From contig NC_049562.1 in assembly GCF_013368755.1 (NCBI RefSeq), forward strand, positions 4,464,001 to 4,528,000: DNA of 64,000 nt, read 5' to 3'. The notes under the pieces were generated by a model. That model was not told where the DNA came from. It saw nothing but the letters and a program-made list of their open reading frames with translations, and made no database searches. Origin of the DNA: Talaromyces rugulosus. Its lineage: Eukaryota > Ascomycota > Eurotiomycetes > Eurotiales > Trichocomaceae. This document shows positions 1 through 13,091 of the stretch, piece after piece (position 1 is the stretch's first letter; each line of letters begins with the position of its first letter). The translations under genes were made by a program, and so were the position numbers.

Positions 1-12
1 CCTCCTGGGTTC

Positions 13-1611
13 ATGCCCTATCCCTTGAACCGGCCATATCCTCTGTCACGAAACGCAGTAGATGCTCCTGATTGTAACGGCCTCATCTCGCCTATATCAC
101 CAGCCTCGGTTCAAACTCCAGTGACGACGAGTGGCCTATCCTCTCCAATTGCTCTGACAACGGCTGCGAAACGCAAGAGTACCTCTGGCCACTCGCGTTC
201 CGATTCTGCATCAAGCATCGATGACGGTACCATCTCCCGCTACGGCTACCCAACCTATAGACAGCTTCCCAAGTATCTCTCTCGGTCAGATGCTTCCCCC
301 GTTAGTCCGGTCGACGGCACTTCTTTTGTCTTTCCTCCCTATGGCCAGGTCCCTCCGGTGCGCGTACTTCGCCCACTTGATGTGCAGTCGCAGTCACCGT
401 ATGGGGCGGCAATTCCATCGCCTCAGTACGAGTATCTCCGTGTTCAAAGCGCTCAGCCATCCCCAGTCGGCTTTCTTACACCAGCTATGCCGTCGCCATC
501 ATCGTCGACCACCTTGTTAACCCACTTGACCGATCCTATACCTGCAGTCAACCTGGTCCGCACAGTCAACTACGGCCCAACCCGAGGCCTTCATGATTAT
601 TTCTGGTGGGATGTTCGCCAACTGCGCAGCTGGTCGTCCTTTTGCCCTTCCACCTTCAACCAAGTCAAGGGACTCACCCAGCTTTTGAAAACCCCGATTC
701 CTGGTCAATTCACACCACGGCCGTCTGTCCCGTCCAATCGGTTGGCACCCGAGTCGGAAACCTCGCTTATTGGAGTCATAAATGACATTTATGCGCCTCT
801 CCTCAACGCAGCTCTGGCAGTGTCACAAGGGAATGACCATATGAGACTTTATATTTCCCCGGAGGCTACTTCACCAGGTAGAGGAGTCGCCAATGGACCT
901 CATTTCCTAGCAAACTACTCTTCCGACTCCGAACAAACCAGCTCGGGCTCGCCGCGGGGGCGCGTGGTTGGAATCGCCAAATGTTTTGATCGCTGGAATA
1001 CAGGCATGCGCAACGAACCTCCCCATCGTCGTGTAGAATACCTAAAAGGCATCGCCCATCTACAGCGGTGTATGCGCGAGCATTCTTGCCGGTACGGGTT
1101 TATTATCAGTGAGATCGAGTTAGTGTGTGTTCGCGCTGGATGCGACGATGACGACGATGTCCCTTACTTTGGATACCTTGAACTCTCGTCCCCGATCCCC
1201 ACGAGCGAGTCATCAGCATCCTATGATGGCTCAAGAAGATCCGTCACCCCCCGCTCTTCTGATGGAGAGTCGCGTAGCGTCTCCCCATCTTCGTCCTCGG
1301 AAGTGGACGATGGCCGCGGACTGGGAGCTCCCATGACGGCAGCATTGGCACTGTACTTTCTTCTCATGCTGTCGAAAGCAGTCCCTCTACCCTCACAGCC
1401 CTCGGGCCATCTCAATGTCGGCGGACTCGGAGCCCTCAGCCGGCAACGAGTCCTACCTGACGCCAAGGACAAATGGATGCCCGAGCCACAGACGGGCGAG
1501 AAGCGAGAAGCAAAACGAGTGCGCGGCTGGATCTGGCCTCAGGATGCCTGGCATCGACGCGAGGGTGCTCGCCCGAGGAGTGAAGCCAAGTCGAGGAAAT
1601 CGCGCAAATAG
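13..1611 (+). CDS. Conserved fungal hypothetical protein, possibly cut at the window start
   Basis: A single open frame of 532 codons. The frame is also open upstream to base 1, so the first ATG seen may not be the true start and the 5' part may lie outside the window. The first 170 residues are rich in Ser and Pro and look disordered. A more ordered central part (about residues 185-390) carries a Trp-rich stretch (HDYFWWDVRQLRSW) and a run of five Asp. The C terminus is basic (Arg/Lys-rich) and could be a nuclear localisation signal. I do not recognise a catalytic motif and do not assign a function. Coding seems sure from length and composition. Confidence 0.75.
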   Translation: MPYPLNRPYPLSRNAVDAPDCNGLISPISPASVQTPVTTSGLSSPIALTTAAKRKSTSGHSRSDSASSIDDGTISRYGYPTYRQLPKYLSRSDASPVSPVDGTSFVFPPYGQVPPVRVLRPLDVQSQSPYGAAIPSPQYEYLRVQSAQPSPVGFLTPAMPSPSSSTTLLTHLTDPIPAVNLVRTVNYGPTRGLHDYFWWDVRQLRSWSSFCPSTFNQVKGLTQLLKTPIPGQFTPRPSVPSNRLAPESETSLIGVINDIYAPLLNAALAVSQGNDHMRLYISPEATSPGRGVANGPHFLANYSSDSEQTSSGSPRGRVVGIAKCFDRWNTGMRNEPPHRRVEYLKGIAHLQRCMREHSCRYGFIISEIELVCVRAGCDDDDDVPYFGYLELSSPIPTSESSASYDGSRRSVTPRSSDGESRSVSPSSSSEVDDGRGLGAPMTAALALYFLLMLSKAVPLPSQPSGHLNVGGLGALSRQRVLPDAKDKWMPEPQTGEKREAKRVRGWIWPQDAWHRREGARPRSEAKSRKSRK

Positions 1612-3995
1612 AATATGCACCACGAGGCTTACATACACACACTCTTATCTGTTTTTAATTCGGATCTAATAATGTCTATTGGCATGCTAATTGCTGCTCT
1701 CGTCATTGTGACTTATGAATGTACGATCTATATATTGTATGGGTTGGATTTTGTGCACTTTTTGTTTTAATGGCTAGGATCAATTGATTTTTATTGCAAA
1801 GGACTTTCCTTTTTTTTTTTTTTTGCATCTTCCGGTGTCATAATCATACCTTGATTTCTTTTTATCAGTAAGCATGTATCAATTCCTGGTCCATAGTTTG
1901 GATTTATTGGTAAATACCAACAGCACTGAAATATATCCACATGTAAGAGGAGGATTCGACCCATGTGCATAAACCGACGTAAATGGATGCGGGGAATGCG
2001 TTTAAAATACCGCAAAAACAATGACATTATAAAAAAAAATAGGTTTGTAGTGTAGTATTCTCGAAGAACAAAGAAAAACGTTCCCACATTGTACAACGTG
2101 CGGCTCTCAAATCAGAATATTGAATGAACCGTGTCGGGAGATTAATATTGCTCAGAGGCCCGACCCAGCGGGTTTATGTTGTACTGAAAGAAAGAAATTA
2201 TCAATTAATGATTGAATACTCCTTCCCGGTCATGGATAGCTATCCATGACCTCAGGGAACCAGTTATATGCTTTTGACGAACCCGTTCCTGAAATACACT
2301 AAATTTAGACCAAAACCTATGCGACACTCTTAGTTCGTGATGCGTCATATTCCCCCCTCAACATCCCGCTGAGCTGCGCTACGACTCTACATACTACTGG
2401 AACCTTAGCGAGTGGATATTCACACAAAAAACGTTTATATTGCTAATGAAGACTTGAGAGGATCACATCAATTTTCATTATATATGTAGCTACTTCTGAC
2501 CTCCCATATGTAATATAGTAATAAAGAGATACAAATGTTAATAGGGCTAAACCCAGGTCAAGTCTCAAAGCAAGGAGTCTAAAGACTTTGTTGGTATCAC
2601 ATACTACGTACTACGTACAACTGACATGACGATCCTCTTGTCACAAATTTGGGTCACATTGAATATCATAACTATAAAGAGAAATGGGGTAAAGGTCTTA
2701 GGGCTATCCACGATCGCCGGGTTAGCCTCAGGAACCGTAAGAAGGAGCCAATCGGTGGCCAGAATGGGGCCGCTGTGGCTTGGTTAGGCCAGAAGCCTCT
2801 TGCTACCTCAGTCACCAATCAGACAAATTCAACCAACACTTTGTCATTCTCCTGCCAATGGCGGGGGTCCGGATTATAAAAAACAAGACTTATAAACCAT
2901 GTGATGACAGCAGTGACATGCGCCGTGGCTTGGAGCCTCTTGTCAGCCCCCCTAAGAAAGCCACCAACCATGGTAAATGGCTTTCGAGAAAGATCTGCTG
3001 CGATAGATGTTTTGTATCTGTTTCAATGTTCTTATTGGCCGTATCGTGATTGAATCTAATATCACTATATAGTAGTATACGCCTGCTAACAGTGCCAACT
3101 TGCCAAGTCCTTTAGATGTCACATCGGGGATCGGGCCCGCTGGAAAAAGACCGCAAGCTTATCACCGGTAAGAAGTTGTCTCTCCGCATTTTTGTCAGAG
3201 AGCGAATTATGTTTCCAACAATGTTTCAATGATGTGAAACGACAAAAGACGTACGTCGAGATGGTGGATCTATATAACCTGGAAGACGAACTAAAGGCCA
3301 AGAGGCCCCCTGCAAATTCCCGAGTAAACTGATACTCTGACACCGTAATTTGCATATACGCAGTGCTACATGTAGTGTTTTAAGTGCATTTAAGATGATG
3401 ACTGAACGGTCAATAATAATAACTAATAACAACAATAATAACACAGATTACTATTCCGTCCGTTCGGAAGGATACCAGCCGCAATGCTGACCCCGGTCAT
3501 ATGCAGGACCGGTCTAGCCTGGATCATTTCCGGCTTGCCTGCATGATCCACATGAATACTACCCCGGGACCTGATAGGAATTACAAGCGTAGGCAGCAAT
3601 AACAATATTAATAATGAGTTTTAGACTAGCCACCTCACTGTACAACCAGATCAGCATGGATTGCCTTCTATAGCATGGCTCTCCTCGTTGTAACCCACCT
3701 ATCTCATAGACTATTACCATTCGCGGTAATCCCGGTGCATTGCCACTACGTACTAGATACCGACCGCCACCGATCTGCTACTGTAATGTTCTAGTCTTGT
3801 TCCTGGGACTTGGCAGAGAAGAGGGGGACCATGAAAGATAAATAAGCCAGGGCAGGGGCTTCCATCAGCGTGTCCATTGGGTTTCTTTCTCTGACATACT
3901 CTCCTTTTCGTGTGCCACTGTACACGGTCCATTCCTTTTTCCAATACCACTTGATATCCTGAAGTTACTTGATACTTCAGAGTCTAGAAAAAAAA
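1612..3995. other. Intergenic region, 2.4 kb, no gene recognised
   Basis: Only short frames with no protein-like composition are present. There is a T run near 1810-1824 and AT-rich DNA at 1960-2060. The last few hundred bases presumably carry the GH64 promoter. No repeat, RNA gene or relic was recognised. Confidence 0.5.
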
Positions 3996-5330
3996 ATGTT
4001 TGGTCTCCAGAACTGGGCTCTGGCCCTCACTGCCGCGCTGAGCGTGGTTCAGCAGACCGTGGCTCGCCCTACAGAAGTCCACCCAGGATCTGCTAAAGAC
4101 ATTGTTCTGAACTCTCACGACACCCTTAACGGAACCACCGGCGGTGTTTTCAACACACCCAATGCCGGAAACAGCACTGGAGGTTTCAAAATCACCGTCA
4201 CAAACAACATTGCTAGCGGCCTGAAGTGCTATGTTACCGGTCAGGACCCAAACAAGAACAAGGCCCCTGCAATGCTGCAAAACGATGGCACATGGTACTA
4301 CCCTACCTCGAGCGGAGAAGTTGGTACCCCTCAGCCGATTACCGCCGACGTTGGCATTCCCATGAATGACAAGGGTCAAACCACTGATATCCAAATTCCC
4401 GGCTACCTCATCTCTGCCCGTGTCTGGTTCGCAGTTGGTGACCTGCAGTTCTTCGCCATCGCCAATGCCGACGGCACTTACTCGGTCGCCCAGCCGTCCG
4501 AGAGCAACACTGCTGACCCCAGCGCTGGCGTCAGCTGGGGATTCATTGAGTTTGATTACGAGGAGGAGAGCGGCCTGTATGCCAACATTAGTTACGTTGA
4601 CTTTGTTGGTCTACCCCTTGGCATGTCTCTTACCAACTCTACTGGAGCTGTTCAGACCGCTCTGGGTCTGCCCTCAACCGCTGTCACTAGCATCTGTGGT
4701 GATCTCAAGACCCAGGCGGGTAAGGATGGAAAGCCGTGGGATAAGCTATGCCAGTCAATCAACGGCACTACGCTGCGTGTCCTCTCTCCTTACACATACA
4801 TGATGGTCCCGGGCAACACCGGTTTCGATGACTACTTTTCCGACTACGTCGACAAGGTCTGGGAGCAGTATTCCAGCACTGGCCTCACCATTCTTCCCCA
4901 GAACGGCAACCCTAACGCTACCTGCACCGTGTCTGGCGAAACCCTTGACTGCCCTGGCGACAACAAGAACTACACCAAGCCCAGCTCCGCCGACATCTTC
5001 GGCTGCAACACTGGCCCCTTGACTGTTGACAACGACGTCGACACCGCCATCCACAAGGCTGCCGTGCCTCGTCTCTGCGCTGCTTTCCACCGTGCTACTT
5101 TCTTGTTGGATGGTGGCGACGTCCAGCCCAGCCTCGGCGCCAAATCTTACTACACTGCCGACGTGGGTAACTTCTACTCGCAGATCATCCACAAGTACGA
5201 AGTTGATGGCAAGGGCTACGCTTTCTCCTACGACGACGTCAACCCAGAGGGCAACGAGAATGCCTCGGGCAGTGTTAGTTCGAAGTCTCCCACTTTGATG
5301 ACTGTCACCGTTGGCGGACCTACTGAGTAG
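3996..5330 (+). CDS. Secreted GH64 endo-1,3-beta-glucanase
   Basis: Single-exon gene for 444 residues. The start is the ATG at 3996 after an A-rich leader; the frame extends a little upstream but only from a TTG. The first 23 residues form a signal peptide (Ala/Leu-rich core ending near TVARP). The rest resembles fungal GH64 laminaripentaose-producing beta-1,3-glucanases: an N-terminal beta-sandwich region (FKITVTNN, about residue 55), then the catalytic region with WGFIEFDYEE and SYVDFVGLPLGM, which hold the acidic residues typical of the fold. Several N-glycosylation sequons are present. The product probably acts on beta-1,3-glucan in fungal walls, in remodelling or mycoparasitism. Codon use is strongly C-ending, suggesting good expression. 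Confidence 0.9.
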   Translation: MFGLQNWALALTAALSVVQQTVARPTEVHPGSAKDIVLNSHDTLNGTTGGVFNTPNAGNSTGGFKITVTNNIASGLKCYVTGQDPNKNKAPAMLQNDGTWYYPTSSGEVGTPQPITADVGIPMNDKGQTTDIQIPGYLISARVWFAVGDLQFFAIANADGTYSVAQPSESNTADPSAGVSWGFIEFDYEEESGLYANISYVDFVGLPLGMSLTNSTGAVQTALGLPSTAVTSICGDLKTQAGKDGKPWDKLCQSINGTTLRVLSPYTYMMVPGNTGFDDYFSDYVDKVWEQYSSTGLTILPQNGNPNATCTVSGETLDCPGDNKNYTKPSSADIFGCNTGPLTVDNDVDTAIHKAAVPRLCAAFHRATFLLDGGDVQPSLGAKSYYTADVGNFYSQIIHKYEVDGKGYAFSYDDVNPEGNENASGSVSSKSPTLMTVTVGGPTE

Positions 5331-6041
5331 GATGCTAATAAGTGCGTTGTGCTCGAGTTATTTATCCTGAAGAGTAGATGACACGGGATTCTGTGTGACC
5401 ATTCATTCTTTTTTTTGTCACAATTATTGAGATGTCCAGACAATTTCGTGTACATAATTACAAATTTTCGGCTGTCAAGCAGTGCTGCAGTCTAGAACCT
5501 CAGCAATGAGAATGATCGTTCTTTAGAAATATTCAGCGTAAACTCTTAATAAGCGTAGTTTGAAAACATGAGGCGCCATTAGGGTGTAGTTTAGGCACGT
5601 GAAATTAGAGTTGCGCGTGTTAAGGTTTATTTCCCGATTTGGTATCTACTGGCCAAGACGTCAAGTCAATGTGGTCGGATGATTCGGCCTTGACCAACGA
5701 GCCTCATTTAACTAAAAATAAAACAAAAAGCCAAATAAATAACGAAAAAAAGGACAAATATATTATAAAAGGCATTATGAGTGAGATGTTGCGTGCTGCG
5801 TTTCGGGAGCTCCCCGGGTACTCATTTCGGCTCACTTTTGGCTGGAAGGATCGACTTCCTGTTGTGATCATTGAGAATAGATAGCCAAAGGGTCCCCAAA
5901 GACATGAGGACCCTGGGGATGAATACCACATCATCACTATAGAGCATGCACTGATACATTCTTTTAAATACCGACTTCGCAGTTCTGCTTTACTTGACCG
6001 AAGGTCTATCTACGTTTAGATAATACGAATAAACCTCTACA
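5331..6041. other. Intergenic region between GH64 and FAD oxidoreductase genes
   Basis: About 0.7 kb. It is A/T-rich at 5700-5770 and probably holds the GH64 terminator and the next gene's promoter. No coding or repeat structure was recognised. Confidence 0.5.
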
Positions 6042-7834
6042 ATGGACACAGCAAACGATATTCACGACGTGATAATCATCGGCGCCGGGCCATGCGGCCT
6101 CGCTGTGGCAGCCCGCTTGCGCGAGGAGACGCCGTCGGCCATGTTCACGGACGAAGAGCACCAGCGCTACCACTGGATCAAAAAACACCGTGGGAAGATG
6201 TCTCTGGTGAGAGGCCAGCGACGTAAGCATAAGGGTGTTCGTGCAGATCGGTACACTGGAAGTTCAGATACGAGTATGACGAAGACGAATCACCAAGAGC
6301 CGTCGGAAGAAGAAAAGTGTTGTGTCCAGGAAAGGAAGTACTCAACCATTGTTCTCGACAGTTCTGGGAACAGGTGGATGGAGCGCTGGAATAAAGCATT
6401 TCGTGCTCTGGAGATCGACTACCTGCGCAGTCCGATGTTTTTCCATGTGGACCCTGGCGATCGTGATGGGCTGCTGGCCTATACACGTGAGACAGGTCGG
6501 GAAAAGGAACTTTGTGAACTTTCTGGGTGTGTTGGGCATGAGATTAGCAAGCACAAGCGGAAAAAGATGAGGAATCAGTCTCAGTATGCCAGTCGCAATC
6601 ACAACCACAAAAGTTTTTACTAATGGTAAACTCTCTAGATTCCCACGTGAATCGGAAATCAACGAACGAGATCGGAAAGACTACTACACACCGTCGGCGA
6701 AGCTCTTTGCCGATTATTGCGCGTCTATAATCACACGGTATGGACTGAATGGGATGGACCAGATCCAACAATCGGATGTTCATAATATCCAATTTTCCGA
6801 AATAGAAGGGACCCCAGACAACAACAAGTTGTTCACTATCTCAACTTGCCACGGGCAGCTTCGTAGCAGGGCAGTAGTATTGGCGATTGGCCCTGGCCAC
6901 GTCAAGATGATGCCTTGGGAGCTCTCCCAGGATGAGCAATTAGCAGCATGTCATAGCTCCGAGATTGGGATTAAATTTCCGAGTCCTCTTCTCGCGAAAA
7001 AGATTGAGCACCGTCAAACGACTAATATGGTGGTAATTGGAGGAGGCTTGACCTCTGCACAGATATCCCACATTGCAACCCGCAAAGGCGTGACCAAAGT
7101 GTGGCATCTCATGCGGGGCGACCTGAAAGTCAAACACTTTGACGTCAGCCTGAACTGGATGGGCAAGTTTAAGAATTATGACAAAGCCGTATTTTGGTCG
7201 GCAGACGACGACGAAGGTGGGTTTTAAGAGTGTACCCTACAGCTTTGACGTCTTATAACTGACTTGTAAAATAGAGCGGCTTGGGATGTTGCAATATGCA
7301 CGGAATGGAGGGAGTATCACACCTCGCTATCACAAGCTTCTCAAGCAGCATATTGCCCACGATCGCCTATCAATTCACACCAACACCGTGGTCCGAGACA
7401 AGCATTTTGATTCTGTTTCCCAGACGTGGCAACTCACAACCGATCCGCCTATAGCAGGCCTGCCGGAATGCATAGACTATATCTGTTTCGCAACCGGAAT
7501 GAAAACAGACATTACTCAGATGCCTATGCTCCAGTCCATGAACCGCGACTATCCTATTGAAACTCTACAAGGACTGCCGTGTCTGACAGACGATCTCATG
7601 TGGAAGAACGACGTGCCTCTGTTTGTGACAGGTCGCTTGGCAGCTCTCCGTCTCGGACCAGCAGGTCCAAACCTCGAAGGAGCTCGACTTGGGGCTGAAC
7701 GAATTGCATGGGCTCTGGAGGATGTGCCGGGGATCAGCCGTGGTGTTGGCCATGATCGTAGCAGTCTGGACGAGGACCTGCAGAAGGCGTTTTGCGGACT
7801 AGGCAATCGGTACGATAGTCTGTGCGAGGAGTAG
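6042..7834 (+). CDS. FAD-dependent oxidoreductase (N-monooxygenase-like)
   Basis: Three exons join in frame: 6042-6583, 6639-7216 and 7275-7834, giving 559 residues. Intron 1 has a GTATGC donor, a CTAAT branch site and a CTCTAG acceptor; intron 2 has a GTGGGT donor. The N terminus has the FAD-binding motif GAGPCG (about residues 15-20). A second dinucleotide-binding motif, VIGGGLTSAQ, lies in exon 2, and an ATG-type motif near CFATGMKTD in exon 3. This order (FAD site, NAD(P)H site, ATG motif) is that of class B flavin and ornithine/lysine N-hydroxylating monooxygenases. The substrate cannot be told. Nothing nearby suggests siderophore synthesis, so a siderophore role is not claimed. Confidence 0.85.
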
Positions 7835-8152
7835 GGTTGAATACTGTATTGAGAGACATAAAACAATGAATTGCAACCTTGACTTGGTTGATTGCACGTA
7901 GTAAGTTGTCAAAGTTGTAGCAATAATAGAATAATAGGAGACGTCGGACCGGAGAACTCGGCGAAACCGGCAATCTGGCCCGGTTGTAGCCAATCACGGC
8001 AGGTGCAAAGGCCATTACTTCTTTCCCCCCGCGTGTAGCGTGGAATGCGGGGAGTGCCTTATCGCAACAGGCTGCGATTATTTATTACAGCTCTTCCTCC
8101 CCTTCCATAGTTTCTCCTAACTGCGCAACTATTGATTCTTTAGACCCCAGAG
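7835..8152. other. Short intergenic region, promoter of the Gfo/Idh/MocA gene
   Basis: About 320 bases between two same-strand genes. C/T-rich stretches lie just before the ATG at 8153, as is common in fungal promoters. Nothing else was recognised. Confidence 0.45.
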
Positions 8153-9766
8153 ATGGCAATAACCACACCAGCCGCTAAGACGGCTACAAAAGGCAACAAG
8201 AAGCTCAAGTTCCTCGTCATCGGGGCTGGATCGCGCGGCCACGCCTACTCTGAAGCTGTCGTCGAGTCGACATCTGCTGCAATCTACGCTGTTGCCGAAC
8301 CCCGTCCATATAACCGCCAGGAATTCGGCGACACCTTCATCTGGGGCGAGGGCGGGCGACCTGCCGAGGGCCAGGCATTCGAAGACTGGAAGGATTGGTT
8401 ACAATGGGAGCAGACACGACGACAAAAGGTCGAGCGAGGGGAGGAAAACGTGCCAGAGGGGGTTGATGGCGTGTTCGTTTGTGCTTTGGACGAGCTACAC
8501 GTGGAGATTATGTGCGCCATCGCGCCGTTGAATCTCCATGTACTGTGCGAGAAGCCGCTGGCAACCTCTCTCAAGGACTGTCTTGCCATCTATCGTTCCT
8601 TTGTGCCCCATGGCAAGGAAGATGTTGCTCCTTCCAAGGTATTCTCCATCGGCCATGTGATGCGATATAGCCCTCACAACATGCATCTGCGCCGCCTGCT
8701 CCTGACAGACCGCGTTATCGGCGACATTGTCTCGCTCGAGCATACAGAGCCAGTCGGATACTGGCACTTTTCTCACAGCTACGTGCGAGGGAACTGGAGA
8801 CGAGAAACACCCGAGGGCGTTGGGTCTCTATTGACCAAGTCATGCCACGACGTTGATTTTCTTGTCTGGCTACTCTCTTCTCCACCGCCGGGCGCCCCTC
8901 GGGATACACCTCCGCACCACCCGAGAAGCATCACATCCTCGGGCGTCCTGACCCAATTCCAAAGTAAACGGAAACCCAAGGAGGCGGGAACTGCGACCAA
9001 CTGTCTCACCTGCCCGATTGAGCGCCAGTGCACCTATAGCGCTGTACGCATATACAAGGAGAAACAACTGGACAAGGGCGACACCAAATGGCCGCTTAAC
9101 ATTGTCTGTCCGGACATTGAAGACACTTTCAAGACATCCGGCATAGCAGCCGCAGAAAAACAGCTCATGGGCAAGCTTGCCGAGGATTATGATAAGAACT
9201 CGACGCCAGATGAGAAGATCGCTTCTCGACCGTGGTTCGGCCGTTGCGTATATGAGTCCGACAACAACGTCTGCGACGACCAATTTGTCACAATCCGCTG
9301 GGATGATGACGAGGACGAGTCTATTAAGAAGTTCCCCTCGCGTATCGCCAAGACAGCCACCCTGCACATGATTGCCCCGACCCAGAAACAATGCGAGAGG
9401 CGTGGATGGGTATACGGTACCGAAGGTGAGATTGAATATGACAGCCGCACAATCAGGATTTACTCCTTTGCAACAAACGAGTTCACGACAATAGAGATTC
9501 CCAAGGCGAAGAATCCCAAAGAGGATCGCACTCATGGAGGCGGTGACTGGGGGTTGGCTCGTATGTACGTCGCTGCTGTGGATGCAGTTGAGAACCAAGG
9601 CTGGGATGTTCGTGATGCGCAGAACCACTTTATTGGGTGCACATTGGAAGAGGCAGTCAGAAGCCACGCGGTTGTTTTTGCCGCCGAGGAAGCTCGGAGA
9701 GAAGAAAAAGTGGTCAAGTGGCAGGAATGGTGGAATCAGAATCTGAAGTCTCAGGTTGCTGTTTGA
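8153..9766 (+). CDS. Gfo/Idh/MocA-family NAD(P)-dependent oxidoreductase
   Basis: Single exon, 537 residues. A Rossmann motif GAGSRG lies at residues 24-29, and the family signature EKP at 133-135 (CEKPLATSL) supplies the usual catalytic lysine. It is followed by HVMRYSPHN, the start of the C-terminal alpha/beta domain. The family oxidises or reduces sugars, inositols and related polyols with NAD(P). This protein is longer than the usual 350-400 residues. Part of the excess is a linker containing C-x2-C-x5-C (NCLTCPIERQC), which could bind zinc or iron-sulfur. The substrate is unknown. Codon bias is strong and no intron is present. Confidence 0.88.
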   Translation: MAITTPAAKTATKGNKKLKFLVIGAGSRGHAYSEAVVESTSAAIYAVAEPRPYNRQEFGDTFIWGEGGRPAEGQAFEDWKDWLQWEQTRRQKVERGEENVPEGVDGVFVCALDELHVEIMCAIAPLNLHVLCEKPLATSLKDCLAIYRSFVPHGKEDVAPSKVFSIGHVMRYSPHNMHLRRLLLTDRVIGDIVSLEHTEPVGYWHFSHSYVRGNWRRETPEGVGSLLTKSCHDVDFLVWLLSSPPPGAPRDTPPHHPRSITSSGVLTQFQSKRKPKEAGTATNCLTCPIERQCTYSAVRIYKEKQLDKGDTKWPLNIVCPDIEDTFKTSGIAAAEKQLMGKLAEDYDKNSTPDEKIASRPWFGRCVYESDNNVCDDQFVTIRWDDDEDESIKKFPSRIAKTATLHMIAPTQKQCERRGWVYGTEGEIEYDSRTIRIYSFATNEFTTIEIPKAKNPKEDRTHGGGDWGLARMYVAAVDAVENQGWDVRDAQNHFIGCTLEEAVRSHAVVFAAEEARREEKVVKWQEWWNQNLKSQVAV

Positions 9767-10083
9767 GCGAGGGTCATGACATGTATGACATACATTTCAA
9801 TGTTTGCACGAGTTACAATCATTTTCATAGTCTAATTAACGAGTAATTCACGAACCAGCTCTGCCACTTCATTACATTATATTGTCCATTGTATAGTAAT
9901 CAATTCGTTTGATACTTATAGTCATTCTAAGCAGATGAGTTCTCATCGTTTCAAATTATACGCTATCCATCTCATGCATCGCCTAGGCTTTGCTTGTTTA
10001 CATCGCTGATGTTGATAATCAATGAATAGAGAAAGAGAAAAAGAGAAAAAAGAAACCGGAATCATGACCCTTTCGTGTACAAT
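9767..10083. other. Convergent intergenic region
   Basis: About 320 bases between the 3' ends of the oxidoreductase and phosphoglucomutase genes. It is AT-rich with a purine tract at 10024-10060 and must contain both terminators. Nothing else was seen. Confidence 0.45.
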
Positions 10084-11890
<1,807 letters not shown>

Positions 11891-12489
11891 GGCGGGACAA
11901 TTCTCTGGCGGGGCCGAAGAAACAACAAAGGAGCAGCGGTGCAGCGGTAAAAGAGAAGTAGAAGCCCTCGGGATGGAGCGAAAAGAGAAAGCGAAGCTAT
12001 ACGACAGCACGCTCACCGACAATTCGGCAAGTGTAAGTGGCACGGGGCGGGATGGCAAGAGGGAAGCAAGGAGGGGCAATTCGCGTCATATCCGCATCGC
12101 CGTCCAAGCTCCTTCCTCCTGCCGCGGGGCACTGGATTTGCAGGCAATTGCAGTAAAAAGTTTTTGCAGAATTTGCAAAATTTAAATAAATAGATATAAT
12201 TTACTATGCATTGATAGACCATGTAACATTAATAGTCCATCACATGCAAAATAAATTTATCAACTAATAATGGTTTATATTAATGTTCCTCTCTTACATG
12301 TCATCTAGTATCTACCTAAAATTGACATCTGGAGGCAGTCTCAGGATCTTGTCTCTGGACCCATCAATTGATATTAATAGATCTTGCCTAACCATCTCTT
12401 TTAATCTCGGTTCTGTATATTAATATTGTCAAAATTATTATATGAGACAACTGCATTTATCACACAGTTTAACAGTTTGACAACATTGA
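11891..12489. other. Promoter side of phosphoglucomutase gene plus AT-rich DNA
   Basis: The first 250 bases are GC-rich promoter or leader for the phosphoglucomutase gene. From about 12170 the composition turns AT-rich and contains an inverted copy of a dispersed repeat (see 12181-12290). No gene was found. Confidence 0.5.
12181..12290 (-). repeat. Dispersed repeat, copy A (inverted)
   Basis: The reverse complement of this stretch matches the AT-rich core of copies B (36184-36560) and C (40470-40755). Shared blocks include gataaatttattt and attaatgttacatggtctat. It lies between the phosphoglucomutase promoter and the old yellow enzyme relic. Similarity was judged by eye; the exact ends are uncertain. 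Confidence 0.7.
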
Positions 12490-13020
12490 AGAATTGCAGA
12501 CTCAGCGGTTCCGGTCAATGTGCCGCCCTTTCTTCGCATATCTTCCACAGACATCATGGAAGATACAGATCTAGACAAGAAACTGGGATCGTGGGATGTC
12601 GACTCAACTATCAAATTTGCCAGAGAACTCCCTGCTTTAGGGGTTGATCTATTGGATGTCAGCAGCGATGAAAACAATCCCGGCCAGTATCTTGATGGAG
12701 CTAACACGAAAGACTACAACGTAAACATTGCTGGCAGGATCAGAGATGACATCCGCGTCAATAATCTAGAGTTGTTGATCGGAGTCGTTGGCATGATCAC
12801 GACAGCAGAACAGGCTGGAGACATAGTGGAACAGGGCGGAAATCAACCCAAGAAAGACCCAGATGCAGAAGGCGAGGCTACAAAACAGGTGACGCATGTC
12901 AAAAGCAATAGACAGGCAATGGAAGATTCTGTTTTTGTTGCTAGGCCGTTCTTGAGGGAGCCAGACTGGGTCTTCAAGGTTGCCTCCAAGTTGGGAGTAG
13001 ACGTCTGGCGGCCAAATTAG
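12490..13020 (+). pseudogene. Old yellow enzyme (NADH:flavin oxidoreductase) C-terminal relic
   Basis: The open frame matches only the C-terminal third of the NamA/OYE-like NADH:flavin oxidoreductase family: PPFLRIS, then GVDLLDVSS, GVVGMITTAEQAG and FLREPDWV, ending in LGVDVWRP. The whole FMN-binding N-terminal half of the barrel is missing, and the frame meets a stop shortly upstream. A hydrophilic stretch (about 12840-12910) interrupts the segment before the phosphate-binding FVAR motif, and the usual GG after SS is changed. I read this as a truncated, decaying gene. It stands tail to tail with the regulator at 13092-15196. Confidence 0.75.
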
Positions 13021-13091
13021 TCTCTGGGGATATAAAGTGTGATCTCTTGTATATTGATTATTTTCACACTCTTCTTTCGTAATTTTAATTA

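Noticed and set aside
3984..5192. Two minus-strand frames of over 130 codons
   Set aside because: Both are shadows of the GH64 gene.
8870..9667. Long open frame of 265 codons on the minus strand
   Set aside because: It lies antisense inside the Gfo/Idh/MocA gene, whose protein has clear family motifs. The antisense frame is a by-product of codon bias.
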